NCBI RefSeq assembly: GCF_000002425.4 | Contig: NC_037258.1 | Location: 771,719 to 835,718, forward strand | Reading direction: 5' to 3' | Origin: Physcomitrium patens | Lineage: Eukaryota; Streptophyta; Bryopsida; Funariales; Funariaceae | DNA length: 64,000 nucleotides | In this document: in pieces, positions 36,798 through 49,900 of the stretch | How positions within the stretch are numbered: position 1 is the first letter of the stretch | Layout of the letters: the number at the start of each line of letters is the position of its first letter | Made by a program: the position numbers and the translations under genes | The notes under the pieces: model-generated | Told to the model about the DNA's origin: nothing | Seen by the model: only the letters and a program-made list of their open reading frames with translations | The model's database searches: none

Positions 36798-39140
36798 TCA
36801 GGCATGAGGCTTGAAAAACTCGAGCTTAATCCCTCTTTGGATGATAACACCTACGCTTGCAGCACTGACAAGACAACTTGTGATTATCCCAAAGATTGCC
36901 AAGAACCAGTTAAGGCACCAGGTGAAACTCCGCTTGTTAGGTCGTCGAATACTTAGCCACATGAAGCAGGGTATGACAAAAGTAACAGGAATGGAGTTGA
37001 GGCCTCCTATAAGGCCAGCCAGGCTTGTCAAAAAGGGAAATGCAATCGCCATGAAGAAGACCACTAGAACATACACCGATCTAGAGAATAACCTCACACA
37101 GGGACTACACTTTTTGTTCCATTTTCCTGTGTAGAATTGCTCGATCATGTCAAAAACTGGCATGGAGAAGATCTGGAAGGAGCTCAGACAACTGAACATT
37201 ACAAAGAGGAAGGTTAAAGCAAGGAATCCTCTCGCAGTTTTGGACAAATCCGCAGCTTGAAGTGAGTACAAGATTCCTGAATTGAGCATCTGCACACGAA
37301 ACTGAATAAAATCATGTACGAGTTGTAGCAAATTTCAAGATCATAAAATTGTCTAGTTAGATTCTTGTCTAGTATTAACGCAGATTTGCAACATTGCCTT
37401 CGAATGAAGAACTTTAAGGTGAGGATAGTTTGCCTTATTTCCAAATCCACGATAACCACCAATTGCTAATGGAAAAAAGCAAAAGACCAGAACCAAGTTT
37501 GCAAGTTTTGCTCCCTTCCACATAGATATAGACGATGGCTCTTTCAACGTAGACGGCAGCGTTCCCTGCACAGATGCAACGGTCGTTTTGAGCACACAAC
37601 ACTGCTCTTCAACTACGTTATCTTACTCGCTGTCATAAACTGATGCACATCCATAATTGAGCTGTGAAATAATTCAAATAGTGGGACACCACAAACCTGT
37701 ATTTCAAGAACGAGGTTATGGCCTCGGAAGGCGAAGGTTATGATCCCAATTGCATTTAAGACGGCAACTGTTGTCACTAACGGACTATCCCCCTTCGTTG
37801 CCAATGAATAAGAGATGTCTTGGGGTCGTTTTTTGAAGACGGAGATCATCCAGATTAGGGTAGTGTATGAGACAGCCATGAGAGCTCCAGCTAGTGAAAC
37901 ACTGGCTATGGAGTTCATATTCGGCAATTGCGCTAAGATAAGACAAAGAGCAGAGAATACGATGCACCACTCGATCATTGACAGAGGATTATCGACACAC
38001 TTGTGGCAGACAGTCAGGTAGAAAAGCTCTAGTGCGCTCCCTCCCACAACCACAAGACCTATGGAGGTCCCTACAGTCAAGTTCAGTACAGCAGGAATTG
38101 TCGTGTGAAACCCTATGGTCTGCCCTGCGTAAGCACAGCACATGAGAGATATAGCTTAAATGGTAGTAATTGATGCTTTTTGGACTTACAAAAAGGGTTG
38201 TAGATATGCATATGCTAATAATGCAACTCATGCGAGTGAAGAGTGCATGAATGATCCCCCTGACCACTTAACCCTGGAGACATTTTCGTGAAAATTAAAA
38301 CAAGAGAATAGTCATTTTAGTACCAAAAGCTTCTTGCGAAAGTTCAACATAGTTCCGGATTCGCTTTCCAGGTTCGGTTTCGTGCAGCATGATAAGTTGC
38401 CATTTTGTGTACATTTGCCACGTGAAAGCCAAGCATAATACAGTCAAGCCCCATGTCCTGCACAGACAGCAACAAACATCGAAATCAAGTCTGTAGAGAT
38501 CACGTAATGCGAACATTTGCGAAGCGTAGTTAGTCATATCATTTAAATGTAGAAGTTTGAACGGAATGCGGGGAGAAAAACTAGGCAGCATTGTGAAGGA
38601 AGATCACACATACCAGCCAAGGTAAATGAAGGCGAATGGGAGGAATAGAGCCTGATACCCTATCATGGCATTCAAATTGTGGAATGCTGCGTATACCATA
38701 TTTCCATTGCGGCTCTCGGTCAGTGGAAGCCATGTGTCTCTCACATGGAGTGTTGTGGAATGTCCACCTTCTTCGAGGTAATGTTGCAGATTGTGCAGGC
38801 TCCTGTGAAGGGGTGTCCCAATCGGTGAGACGAAATTCGACGGCGGTCTGCCCGCAGCTCTATTTGTGGGACTTCGCCATGGCGACGCTATAAGGTTGGA
38901 CCCAAAATTTGTTTGGTCGCAGCTGGACTCCGGCGTCATTGTCACAGAAGAAGCCTCTGTTGGTGTGTCGGAAGCTGTAGGAAACGAGAAAGGAGGAGCA
39001 GCGATAAAAGGTCTCTCAATGGGCTGCACTGGTGGCGCCATTCCATCAGGGCTCGAAGATGTCGATAACGCTGTCGTTTCTACAAGAGCACGACTTCTTT
39101 CCGTCATGGCGATCGAGCCCTTCCTACCTGAAGTGCTCAT
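36798..39140 (-). CDS. Amino acid transporter, LHT8/AATL1-like (AAAP family)
   Basis: Membrane proton-coupled amino acid permease, predicted 577 aa (Arabidopsis LHT8 is about 519). Exons on the minus strand: 39140-38614, 38457-38324, 38124-37697, 37565-37413, 37289-36798. Start ATG at 39140 (MSTSGRKGS); an upstream in-frame stretch to 39194 has no ATG. Residues 1-134 are a Ser/Thr/Pro-rich cytosolic tail. The transporter core opens with WLPLTESRNGN (from about 137). It continues through W-T-W-G at the first splice junction, AQLPNMNSIASVSLAGA, TLIWMISV, AFRGHNLVLEIQ, FPLAIGGY, CLSSFQIFSMPVFD, LTSLAGLIGG and the tail FFKPHA. About ten hydrophobic segments are visible. The donor of exon 4 (AAA|gttctt at 37413) is weak and set by phase and family length; a GC donor nearby (AAG|gcaaac) would give a slightly shorter protein. 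Other introns are standard GT-AG. Confidence 0.88.
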
Positions 39141-42100
39141 CTTCGAATGGTTTATCTCAGAACTTATCTTGGTTTCAAGATTTGAACTGCTCAAAAAATA
39201 TACGAAATTTCTTGCTCGCAGCCTTCAAATTACTGACGCCAAACCATTTCTGATGTCGAAATGATGGAGAAGAATGCTCTTAAAGGTTGACGAAGATTCA
39301 GTCCCAAGATTCGATGCTTTAGTTGCAACTTGGCAGATGCTACGAGCTGCCAGCTGAACTCAGCAGGACGCCAAAATTATAATTTGTACAAGGCTTCATA
39401 AATGCGCACTTTCATGGTTGGCTAAAATACGGTGGCACTTGCAGAATGTACTACCTACACACAACGCCACATGGGCCTCGTGATCAGCACGGATCCCATC
39501 ACCAGGCTCTCTTATCCTTGACAACTGCTAACACCCACTCTCAAAGACTTCACAGGCTCCTAAAGGTAATGAGAGTTTATGTCATCACACATCGCTCTTA
39601 GCTAGAATTATCTCATTCCTAGAGGTGTACACTGTCAAGGATGCATACCTGACAATAACAATCGACTGTCGAGGAAACTGCACAGTTTCCGGGTCACGGA
39701 TGGATGCCGCAGTACTTTAATTTCCCTTGGGATCCACAAATTGCAGGCATGCAGACACGATTCTTGAAGAAGCAAGCAAACAGTGACGCTCGATTCCTGC
39801 GATATTCTGCTTCTAGGTCTTCAGGGGCCAACAGTAAAGATCGTTGCCGAATCTTTAGTTCAAACTAACTTCACTAGAGCAAACTTTAACTGAATTCATG
39901 GCAACAACTTCCATGTGAGTTTCAGAACTTGGAAGACCCAGAGCGCTCTCAACGTTAGGTACAATGCTGTGACTGTAACATGTGTGGGGGTCATCGGGAT
40001 GGTCCCTGCGACCCAATATTTATGACAATCTTGTTGAAGAGTCAAAATATAAACATTTAACTTAACTTTCTGGGGTAGAATTTACAAACAGCCTTGAGTC
40101 ATTAGGATGTGTAGAGGCTTTACAGAAATATGCTGCCCACAACTAGCATGAACTTATACTACCACAAATATAAGGCACCCACTGAGGTGAGATAATGAGA
40201 ATCTGAGAAGTTCCAAGAAAACCCTTTATCTTCGGCTGATAAGAATTATAAGCCAGTTTCTTTTTCTGACAGTAAGTGCAATATGAGAGCTCTGGGCTGC
40301 GTTGAGCGCTTCATTGGGCATATCTTTTCTTGCCCATGCAAACGGTTCATTGATCAACAATCAATAAATATTCAGTTAGCAAGATACCAACCAAATACCA
40401 TAAAGATGCGAAGAACTCGCTCGAAATTGTTGCGCAATCTAGCATGCATGCTGGAATCGACATTAAGACAAATAAGATCTGCCAAAGCAGAAACGGAGGA
40501 CAAAACTTGGCATTTGACATGATCACATGATCAATCTGTACTCTGTATTCATTGATACTTCACACGATGTCAGAACGTATTGCTTATTTCGCCCTCCACT
40601 AGCAGGTTGAGAAACGAATGTTTTAGATCAAACTCTAGGCTCAATCTTTGAATGCAAGTAAAAGGCCGACGTTGTATTTCAACCGGAATTGCCAATGTTG
40701 GGGGCGTGAACATACCTGGCTGATGTAAAACACACGCACAGTAGTTCTGAGTGCAGACTTACCCAGAAAGTTTCCAATTATGCCCAATAACTCCTTCACA
40801 ATCCTCACGTATCGGTTTTCCAGAAATTGTTTCCGGGACAAGATCATCTAATAAGGATCTCACTGCATCGACATCCTTTGTTTTGGGGAAGTCTGTATCG
40901 CTAAAATCCCCAAAATTAGTTACTCAGCATCATCTTCTTCAATAGCATCATCTGATGACATGGCGAATCGCCGACATTTGGATTCATGAAAGCTTCCGAA
41001 TCACTAGTCAGTACAAAACTTCCAGTATTCAGAGAACAGGATGAGAAACCTAAGAAGTAACTGGATCCACACTGTCAACTCTGTGCAAGAGATCAGATGC
41101 GGCACTCTTCTTCAGCCTTATACAAGCCCTGCCGACCCCTGTTGATGTCATGGTCTCGCTTTATTTACCTCTAGTTTGTTTTGATCGACTCATCACTGTC
41201 TTCTCGCGTCGCTTTTCTATATTTCTCCCAAATTCATTGTTGCAATGACGCCGTAATCTCATGGTTGCCAAAGCGCAAGTCCAACTCTACGGCTTCATGA
41301 CTACGGGACCAAAATTTTAGTTCAGAAGGATCATCAAGGTGCGTGGCGACTCATCAGGCACCAGAGGCAATTTTGAAAAACCGCCAGTGTTCATCATTGA
41401 TTTTTTCCAGAAGAGGAAACATGTAACTAAAAAAACATGAAATATACAGCGTGTCACCTGCTGAAAGTTTTAGTTCGAACTGTAACTAGATCAACCACGG
41501 TCTGGAAAAGAATTTTACAGTGCACTTGATACCCTCATGTCACCATCATGGCACATCAGTGTTGAAGATATAGTTTGGATTTCAAATAATAGCCGGGGCC
41601 ACTGATTGGTGCATCCAGTTTCGTTCTTGAATCAAGAATTTTTGAAGAACGGCTTCACATCTTGTACTAGACGCAGAACACACTAGCATACTCTTGAAAG
41701 TGGCTGAGAAAGAGCACCTCAAGGTCATCTCTAGCTCATATTTTTAGTTATTAAATCATTCTATTTTCAAAAGTGAGCACTTCCACAATGTCCAGATTGA
41801 CCATTCTATTCAGCCAATTCTAAGTGCTCTGTGGATCCCAAATAGCTTTGACCACCGAAACATCAAAAGCCTCTCCCCGCTGTTGCTCAATCATGATCTT
41901 ACGTCATCACCAGCTACATACATCAGGCAAACGTAATTGTCAGGTTCTATTGACGCTGTAAAAGAAACTACGTCTACTTAAGTTTTAGGGAAAGTTGACA
42001 TGCTGCCGGAATTCTCACGTTCTTTCAAACAGAAACATCAGTCTAAAAGAATGCCAATTTACTGTTCACGGTAGAACAGTTCAACATTGTGAAAGACAAT

Positions 42101-42203
42101 TCAGGCTGCTCGAGACGAGCAAAAATTCGACGCGTTGATCAGTACTGGATGATAAAAAGAGACAGAAGTACACAAGATTACAGAAAAGACTTTGCCGATC
42201 CAA
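39141..42203 (-). promoter_or_regulatory. Intergenic: transporter promoter and KNOX 3' flank
   Basis: GC-balanced DNA between two minus-strand genes. The part next to 39140 should hold the transporter leader and promoter; the part next to 42204 should hold the KNOX 3' UTR. Frames of 60-80 codons (for example 40283-40522) are unsupported. No individual element could be assigned. Confidence 0.35.
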
Positions 42204-45200
42204 TTACCTCTTTCGTACTTTATTCTTCATATCTGATGAGGATACGAGGGGGTTGCTATGCCAGTTTCGCTTTCGCTGGTTTATAAACCAGTTGTTGACT
42301 TGCTTGAGCTCCAATCCTGTCTCCTGTATTAATTGTTCTTTCTCATCCTCCTGATTGCATTGTGTCCCGGAACAAAATGTTACTGGGCGTTTTGATGATA
42401 TGCTAGAAACGTCATAAGCCACGCATTCAGAAGAGTCTACCGGTTATGCAGTCTGAAAACAATAATTTAGAGGTGCAAATTCCACAGTTAAATAACGTTG
42501 ATCATTAATAAGCATATGACCCCTTACAATTTTTAATTTTTCCTCAACGAGGTTATTCGCAAAATCTCATCCTTCCAAGCTTGAGTATTTATTGATGTAA
42601 ATCACCAAGAAAAAAAATATATATAAACCAATTTCGATGTATGCATATAGCAGAGGTTAATTGGTACTTACCGTTGGGTAGGGCCATTTCGAATGTGCTT
42701 GCCACCACGCCTTGAGGACAGTTGTAGTGCCCTCAGGCAACTTCCCAGCCCTCCGTTTGCGCAAAATTTCCTCACGAACGTCCTCTATTTTAGATCTGTA
42801 GCCCTGAAGACAGCAAGATGCTGATTCAATAAAATCGCTCAACTCTATTATTTATGCTCCAAGAAACAGTAATCTGTCCTTTTCCAAAACGGTTGACGTT
42901 CAATGAAAACTCGCGACAGTTTCGTAATGAGATGCGACAATCTAGGTGAATTTATATATATGCTAAACTTGGATAGGAAGGAATAATAGTCCAAAAAGGA
43001 CTCAATTGATATTAGCCAGAGGTATGTTTTTGCCTGTTTGAGTTCATGCTTGAGCTCCTGGCGCACCCGCTCCATTAAACTACGCTCCGTTTCAGTTGGC
43101 ACAAGAGGACCATAGCCCCCACTGTCATGATAATCCATGCTTTGGTCGTAGGCAGTACCGGCATAGTCACTGTCATAATCCTGGTCATCATCAACATCTG
43201 ACATAGTTGCCCCCGATCCTTCTCCCGGAGATACTCCTAATTCAGGCGCATTGAACTGTCGATTACTGGTCATCTTCAGGCACATACAACATGAGGCCAA
43301 GTTATAAATTGGTCCAGTCACGACAAAATCGTGTGCAACTTACCAGTGAGAGCATGAAGCGCTTGTTCCAGCTCCCAGCATCCTATCATTGCTTCTGCTA
43401 CGTCTGTGTAGACATGATGTTGCAATACGTCCTTGAAATCACCCAGTAGGGCTGTATATTCGGTCTGCAAATCGTCAAAGTGATGATAGTTTAATCACAC
43501 AGCTCATGAAACCCTGACATTTGATGAAACTAGAAACAAGTACCATAGCAGTTGCTACACATAACCAGCAGGGAGAGATTTCTTATAGATTGTGCGTTCG
43601 CTCGAAAGGTAGTCCTAGAATTTGGGGCACAGAAAGTAGAGGTTTTACCATGAAGCGGTCAAGCTCCACTTTCTCGTCTTCTGTGATGTCAACTTGGTCG
43701 TGGAGAGCTCTGTACTTCTCAATGATATTAGGTGCTTGAGCCAATTGGGCTTCAATGCTTGGAAGTTGATCAACAGGGGTCCCAACTCGAAGGCAAGCCG
43801 CATGATTCATGAGCATTTCTGGATACAAGGGATGATTTACTATCAGTGCTCGGTTTCTAATCTCCTCCCATTCCGCTTTATGCCTTGCACCGTCCCAATC
43901 AGTCTGCAGCAACATGACATGCCACATGGTTCATGAAATTCATTCCGGAAGAAAACATCATACCTTAGAAGGAGATGACTAAACTAGAAAGTGTCTACAC
44001 GCATTCAGGTTACCTTATGTGTTGAACATGACATGCATCTTGTCAGAACTGAATAAAATTCTTCTCCTCAATAGATCAGTGAATGGGGGCAAATCACTTT
44101 ACAACATCTTATAGGGGTTGCACGTATTATCATGCATGGAAAAGACGAAATCTAACTCAAGTATGTTATCCTTTTCTGAAGTTCTGCTGCGGTGTTGGCT
44201 GCAGTCTTGATATCGGTGAACTCACCCAGGTCTTCAAACGAATAAATCAAGTCACCCCAGCTAAGACACTGTATGCACCATTCTTTTGAAACTACTGGTT
44301 TCTCTTCCAAGTAAAACGCGAAGTTTTATAACAGTAGGTAATACCTTTCACTAGTTCAATAAGTTGATTGACTTACTCTGCTAAACTTTGCAGACTAAAT
44401 GGGATAGTTAGTGCAGTTAGAACTTGCTAGATGATTACCTGGCTAAGGAAACAGGAAACGTTATTTTCAACTTTACAAATGATCCTCGAATTGCTCGTTC
44501 AGCACTTACCCTGCCATAATCTCCAGCATATCTTGCCCCACCCAACGAAGGATGCAACTCCAGAAACCTCTGTCCATCTCTTCCGTGTGCCGCTGAAAGA
44601 TTCAGCTCTGTAGCCATTCGAAACTGCGGCCGATCAACACCGAAGTCATTATCCTTCCCATCAAGTTCGGGGCCTGGTCGATGTTCATGACCAGGACCAT
44701 GCATGCCAGTACCCTGCATGGATAACCAATGAGTGTACGTATTCTGATTTAGAAATGACGTAGCATTACCGTCGCCCGCATGCATTCGTGTGTTGCAAAC
44801 ACACGATTGTCGGCCGTTGGCTGAACAAACAGGACACCATTTCTCTGATTCACTCTGGCAATTTTCAGTACCATCGAGCGATTGATCAGCTTGCTGCCTT
44901 AGCAGAGCACTGCTTAGCCAAGTAGGGGGGCCACAAGCTCTTGTATCGCTGCCCTCATTTTCAAGAAGATGTCGGTGATGATCTTCATCTTCTGAGTCCC
45001 TCAGATGATCCTTCCCTTTTCTCGCTTCATCCTCAATCTTGGGCAGAGGAGCTCCATCCAGCTGGTTCCTCAGGTTACGTGGGTCTAGATAATGTTCTGC
45101 ATGATCCCCTCCAAGAGAACTCTGCCTTTGTGTGAATCGTGAACTGCCCCAAAGCTCAGAAAACTGCTGGAGAGACCCGTCTTGCGACAAGTCATTGTCG

Positions 45201-45208
45201 AACGTCAT
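42204..45208 (-). CDS. Class II KNOX (TALE homeodomain) transcription factor
   Basis: Nuclear DNA-binding regulator, predicted 518 aa. Exons on the minus strand: 45208-44510, 43903-43649, 43464-43344, 43236-43034, 42803-42672, 42350-42204; all phases agree. Start ATG 45208 ([11 protein letters not shown]) is the first Met giving a KNOX-II-like N-terminus; frame continues upstream without support. KNOX1 lies at about 243-290 ([20 protein letters not shown]) and KNOX2 at about 313-359 (ends [13 protein letters not shown]). An acidic [12 protein letters not shown] linker follows, then ELK at 419-439 and the homeodomain at 440-503. The homeodomain has the three-residue loop PYP and recognition helix [10 protein letters not shown] (491-500). 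[10 protein letters not shown] and the intron inside ELK mark class II (KNAT3 group). The intron after exon 4 begins GC (CAG|gcaaaa), a GC-AG intron. In Physcomitrella, KNOX2 genes repress the haploid programme in the diploid sporophyte (established). The N-terminus carries an unusual WCPVC..CVC cluster. Confidence 0.92.
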
Positions 45209-46900
45209 ACTTAGAAGCGCCTCTTTAACCAAAATGTGAAAGTCTACAGCACTTGCCAATTGCAGTACCGTAACCCTGTGCATACGATGCACAGTAAACC
45301 ACGAAGAATCTGATTTAGCAAGCTGCAATATAGTTTTCGTCTTGAGCAAAATGTGAAGGTGATTTACACTTCAGGATTTGCACGGAATTTTTTATGATGA
45401 TCTGCTTTATGCATACTGTCTGTGATCATATCACTTGAATCAGATTAGTTAACACAGTTTATTAGAGCAAGATTATTCAATACCGTTAAATATATTCGAT
45501 AATCTCCATAAAATACAGAAGGTTCTTGATTGCTCCTCTGTTCTTTAAAATCTGAATGCCAAATGCGCTATGTGTCAGCTCATCGTAGCAACCTCAACTG
45601 TGACATAGATAGCCGATCTTGATTTACGTAAGATCTGGCTTGCGTACATGCGTCTCGTTCAAATCAACACAATGACTAAAACGTCAAGACCAACAATGAA
45701 GGGCTGAATGGTACGTAACCTTATGATAAGGTATTACGCTCCACAGAAAAATATGCGCCGTGATGCAGTCACAATTAGTGATCACAGTGAAACTTAGCTC
45801 TGAGAATCTTAACGGTCTGTGTGTCTTGTTTCCATCGCACGCGCTCATGAGCATTCGGCGTCGATGAAGTAGGGAGAGATCACTACTGAGTGAAGCAAGC
45901 CCGGCAGACAAGCCCTTCAAACCGTCAATTAACTTCGTTCCATTCATCGCAAAATCAAGAACACCGCAATGAGGCTGCATCTTTTTATCACATCAAAGCT
46001 GTACCAACGCATACTGCAACTGAACTAACGTCTCTGTCAGGGTACGTCGCCCTTCGCCGACTCACCAGCACACAGTCCAAGAAACTGCGCGCAAGATGGA
46101 GGAATTCAACACGCGACCTAGCGCGATTAATCCATGAGCAGTCGCGGATAAAAACCACGGAGGAATATATATGTATATATATGTCGTACCTGGGAGGCGA
46201 CGGGTTCGGGAGAATAGCCCCGGCGTTGAATTGTGCTTCAAGGGCAAGAGCGACGAGAGCTGCAGCGAGAGAGGGCGGAAGAAGGAAAGGAGGCAGAGGG
46301 AAGAGGAGGGAAGGCAGGAGGAGGATGAGGAAGGGGAAGCGAGGGGCAGGGTAGTGAGCAGGAAGGCGACAATGTCCATGACTTATGGGGGAGAGGGGCA
46401 CGCGATGAGATGCAGACGTTGCGATGAGTTGACAGGGGGGAAAATGCATTGAATATGGTGCCAGGGAAGGGCAGGGCAGCCAGCCAGCAGCAGCAGCAGC
46501 GCACAGCTGCATTAGGAAGGAGGGGAGGGGGCTGCTACTCTGGCCCCGCGGCGGGCTTGAAAGTTCTTCGATTAAGACAGCCCCCTTACCCCTGGCCACT
46601 CCTCCCCTAGCGAGCCACTGTTGCCCCCGCCCCCTCCTGTCCTATCCCGGTCGCACCCCCCCCCCCCCTCCCCGCCGAGCCCAACACCAACACTACCACA
46701 ATACATACTCACTCACTTACTCCCTCCCTCCTCGCCTCCTCTGCTTACCTGCCCGGCCTCCTTCTTCCCTTGTCTCCTCCGTGCATTGTGTTGTTGTTGT
46801 GTTGAGGCCCTTTCTTTCTCCCTTTCCCTTCTCCTTCCCTCCCTCTTACACAGTTGCCATGTTTCATCCAATCTTGTGTATGCCATGCTACAGTGAAGTT
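45209..46900 (-). promoter_or_regulatory. KNOX upstream region, GC-rich low complexity
   Basis: On the minus strand this is the leader and promoter of the KNOX gene. It contains an AT repeat (about 46166-46181), a CT-rich tract on the minus strand (GA-rich on +, 46250-46350) and a CAG repeat (about 46480-46500). It also has 13 C in a row at 46656-46668 and further pyrimidine-rich + strand sequence to 46850. CT-rich leaders are common in plant regulatory genes. Long frames such as 46599-45988 are low-complexity artefacts. No transcription start was fixed. Confidence 0.45.
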
Positions 46901-49900
46901 CTTAACTATCCAATCTTCTAGATCTATTCATTGTCATGTGACACATCATAATATTTCTTCTATATTAATATTATTCATTTGCTTGTCTTTAGGTTATGAA
47001 AGAGGTTCTATTTGTGTTTGAGATTTTAAGATGGCATTACTCTATCATTAAATCACTTTCAATCATGTCCTTCATCACTACTATAGTGATTTCATTGCTC
47101 CAGTTAATAGCTATATACTTTGTAATGGTCAAATAGGCACCTTTTGGTTTTTTTTTAATTATAAACATACAAAATCATCAATAATTAGATTTAAATAGTA
47201 GCCAAACCATATTGTGTTTGTAGAAATAGAAGAAGAAATAATTTATTTAGTAATACATTTTCAAAAAGTCTTAACATAACATGTTTTGTTTTTCTTAAAA
47301 CTAAAAAAATCAACACATTATTATTATCATCATTTTATTGTTTGTATTTAGTCTTTATATATTTTTACGTTTTTAACAAATAAAATAAAACTGTACTAGC
47401 CTATTTTCTATAATAATGAGTAATTTGGACCTTTGTGTTATTTCTAGTTGTCTCAATCAAAAGATAAAGATACTTTTATATTAAAAAATATTAATTGTAT
47501 TTTCATGATTCTAAGTCCTATCCAATTAGAAAAATAATTCATTTCATTAAAACTTAAAATTGTTTCTCTTATGCATCAATTTGCACTATTTTTTTTTTTT
47601 TTTGAGAGTTTAAATTTTAATTTAGCCTTGATTGAGCACATCTATGTTTAAGGATACTATATAATCTAATTGAATCCACTTCTAAGATATGTATCTTATT
47701 ACTTGGTTCTATTAAATGAAATATATATATATATATTATACTTTATTTATTAAATATATTTAAACATAAGACTATTATGTTTTATTACTTTTAAAAAACT
47801 AGTATTGGTGTATATGTATATATAAATTTTTTATTTTTTATTTTTACATCATTATTATTATTAAATTAATTATGATAAATATTATTATATTATGTATTTT
47901 TTAGGATTTTTCAGTAATTATGAAATTATTTTTGTGCATTTATGCTTTATTCTATTCTTATTAGAATTATAAATTTGAACAAAAATTAGCCAAAATATTG
48001 ATTTTTAATCTGTTTTAAACTTGTACATAATTAGTGTATTTTTTCAACAAACTAATAATTATTCATATACTTTAACATATATTTTGATGAAACATTCTAA
48101 TTTATATTTTTTATGATAATAAATTTAAAATCTATTTTAAATTTTATATGTTTTTGATTAATTCTAAATTATTAATGGCTGTTTAAATAAAATATAAGAC
48201 ATATTAGCACTTTTTATTCACACATGTATATATATATATATAAAAATTTGAAAGAAAATTTTTATATTTTGTATTTTTTAATTTTTTAATTTTTAACCTT
48301 TATAATTACATTCTCATTATCATGCTTCTTAGATTTTTTTTTACTTTGTATAACTAATAATTAAAGTATTATATATTTATCACTTTAAAAAATCTAAGAT
48401 TCTTATATATTTAAAATTTAATATATATTTAAATATATCAATTAATATAATATTATCTTTTTGTTAATATTCTGAGTTTAAAAAAATTATTTTGATATAA
48501 GGTCATCAGATTTAAATTCAATATTTTTTATTTTTAAAATTAATATTAATATACTCAGTCATTTTTTTTTTAAGTATTCAAAATAACATGTCTAGTCTTA
48601 TTAATTAGCTATATTAACTAAGGGTATTTGAAAAAAATAACTCAATAAAAATATCCAAACCAATAAGATTTAAGTAGTAAAAGATAGGCTAGAAGTATCT
48701 AAATTACATAAGAACTAAATCAAATTGTTTATGAATATAGGCTATTTTGTGGCTTTCTACTTTGTCTCTCTTCTAGATTGTTTAAATATAAGTCTAGTTT
48801 TCATAGCCACTATTAAAGTTGAGTTGTATGAAGTCTAATTCATACTAGTAGTTAGTACAATTCTTTTCTTAATGTAAATTCAGCTTATAACTTGTCAATT
48901 TTGATGCAAAGAAGATTAAATTGATATTTGATAAGAAGACTTATCACTTAATATTGATTTGAAGTGAAAACAAATGGTCTCCAAATTAAAGCTAAGTCCA
49001 CAAAAAGACTTCAAATCCATCAAATTTTAGACTTGCTTGTATTCAAAGTATTATAATTTGAACTTATAGATCTTTTAGAAATAAGTTTTTTTTTATTATT
49101 ATTATTTTGGAATCATATATTACTAACATATATATATTTTTATAGTCCAAATTACTATCTAATCAATGTAAAATTAAAATTTAACATTTGGCAACTATGC
49201 TTTAAATTTAAACTTTAACATCCATAATTCTAATTGCAATAAATGCATAAATAACTGATTTCAAATTTATATCTAAAATAAAGTAAGAGTTATCCATACA
49301 GTTATGCTTGTACTTGTAATTTTGAAGCTATTCTTGACCACCAAAATCCTAAATGCAATATCACCAACTACATAAAAGAACCTTTGGCATCTTTTGTACT
49401 ACCACATGTTTTGTAAATACAATTGATTTTTTCAATGGCGAACCTTACAAGAGCATTTCATTCTTATTCCAAAGTTAATTGAAAATCTATTCTATCTAAA
49501 CAAATTTATTTAAGATCTTCTATACATCTTCTTTTATAGATATAATAAAATTTAATTATTAGTGTGCCATCTAACTTTATCCAAAAGACCAAAATATCTA
49601 AATAAAAAAATGGTATGTGACCAACTACTCTTGTTTATAGCCTTTGTAATGCTATTGATCTTAATGGCAAAATCTACAAAGGTGCTGAGCTCAAGTTATT
49701 CAAAAACAACCTTCAAGTTATTCAAAATCACAAATAATTTATAACATACAATATGATAAAATAATAAACTTCTTTGATGATATATTACTTATCTTTTAAT
49801 TTTGGTAGTAAGATAATTTTATTGATATCCAAGCATTTATTTGGTTTTGTGACCTTCACCAACTTACAACCAAATCCGTTTATATTCACTACAAATGCAT

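Noticed and set aside
37413-37440. GC-AG intron in the transporter (AAG|gcaaac)
   Set aside because: Possible, but the GT donor at 37412 keeps phase and gives a length closer to the family; kept as an alternative only.
45988-46599. 203-codon minus frame upstream of KNOX
   Set aside because: Composed of Ser/Pro/Leu/Ala low complexity from a CT-rich tract, overlapped by other long frames on both strands; no domain.
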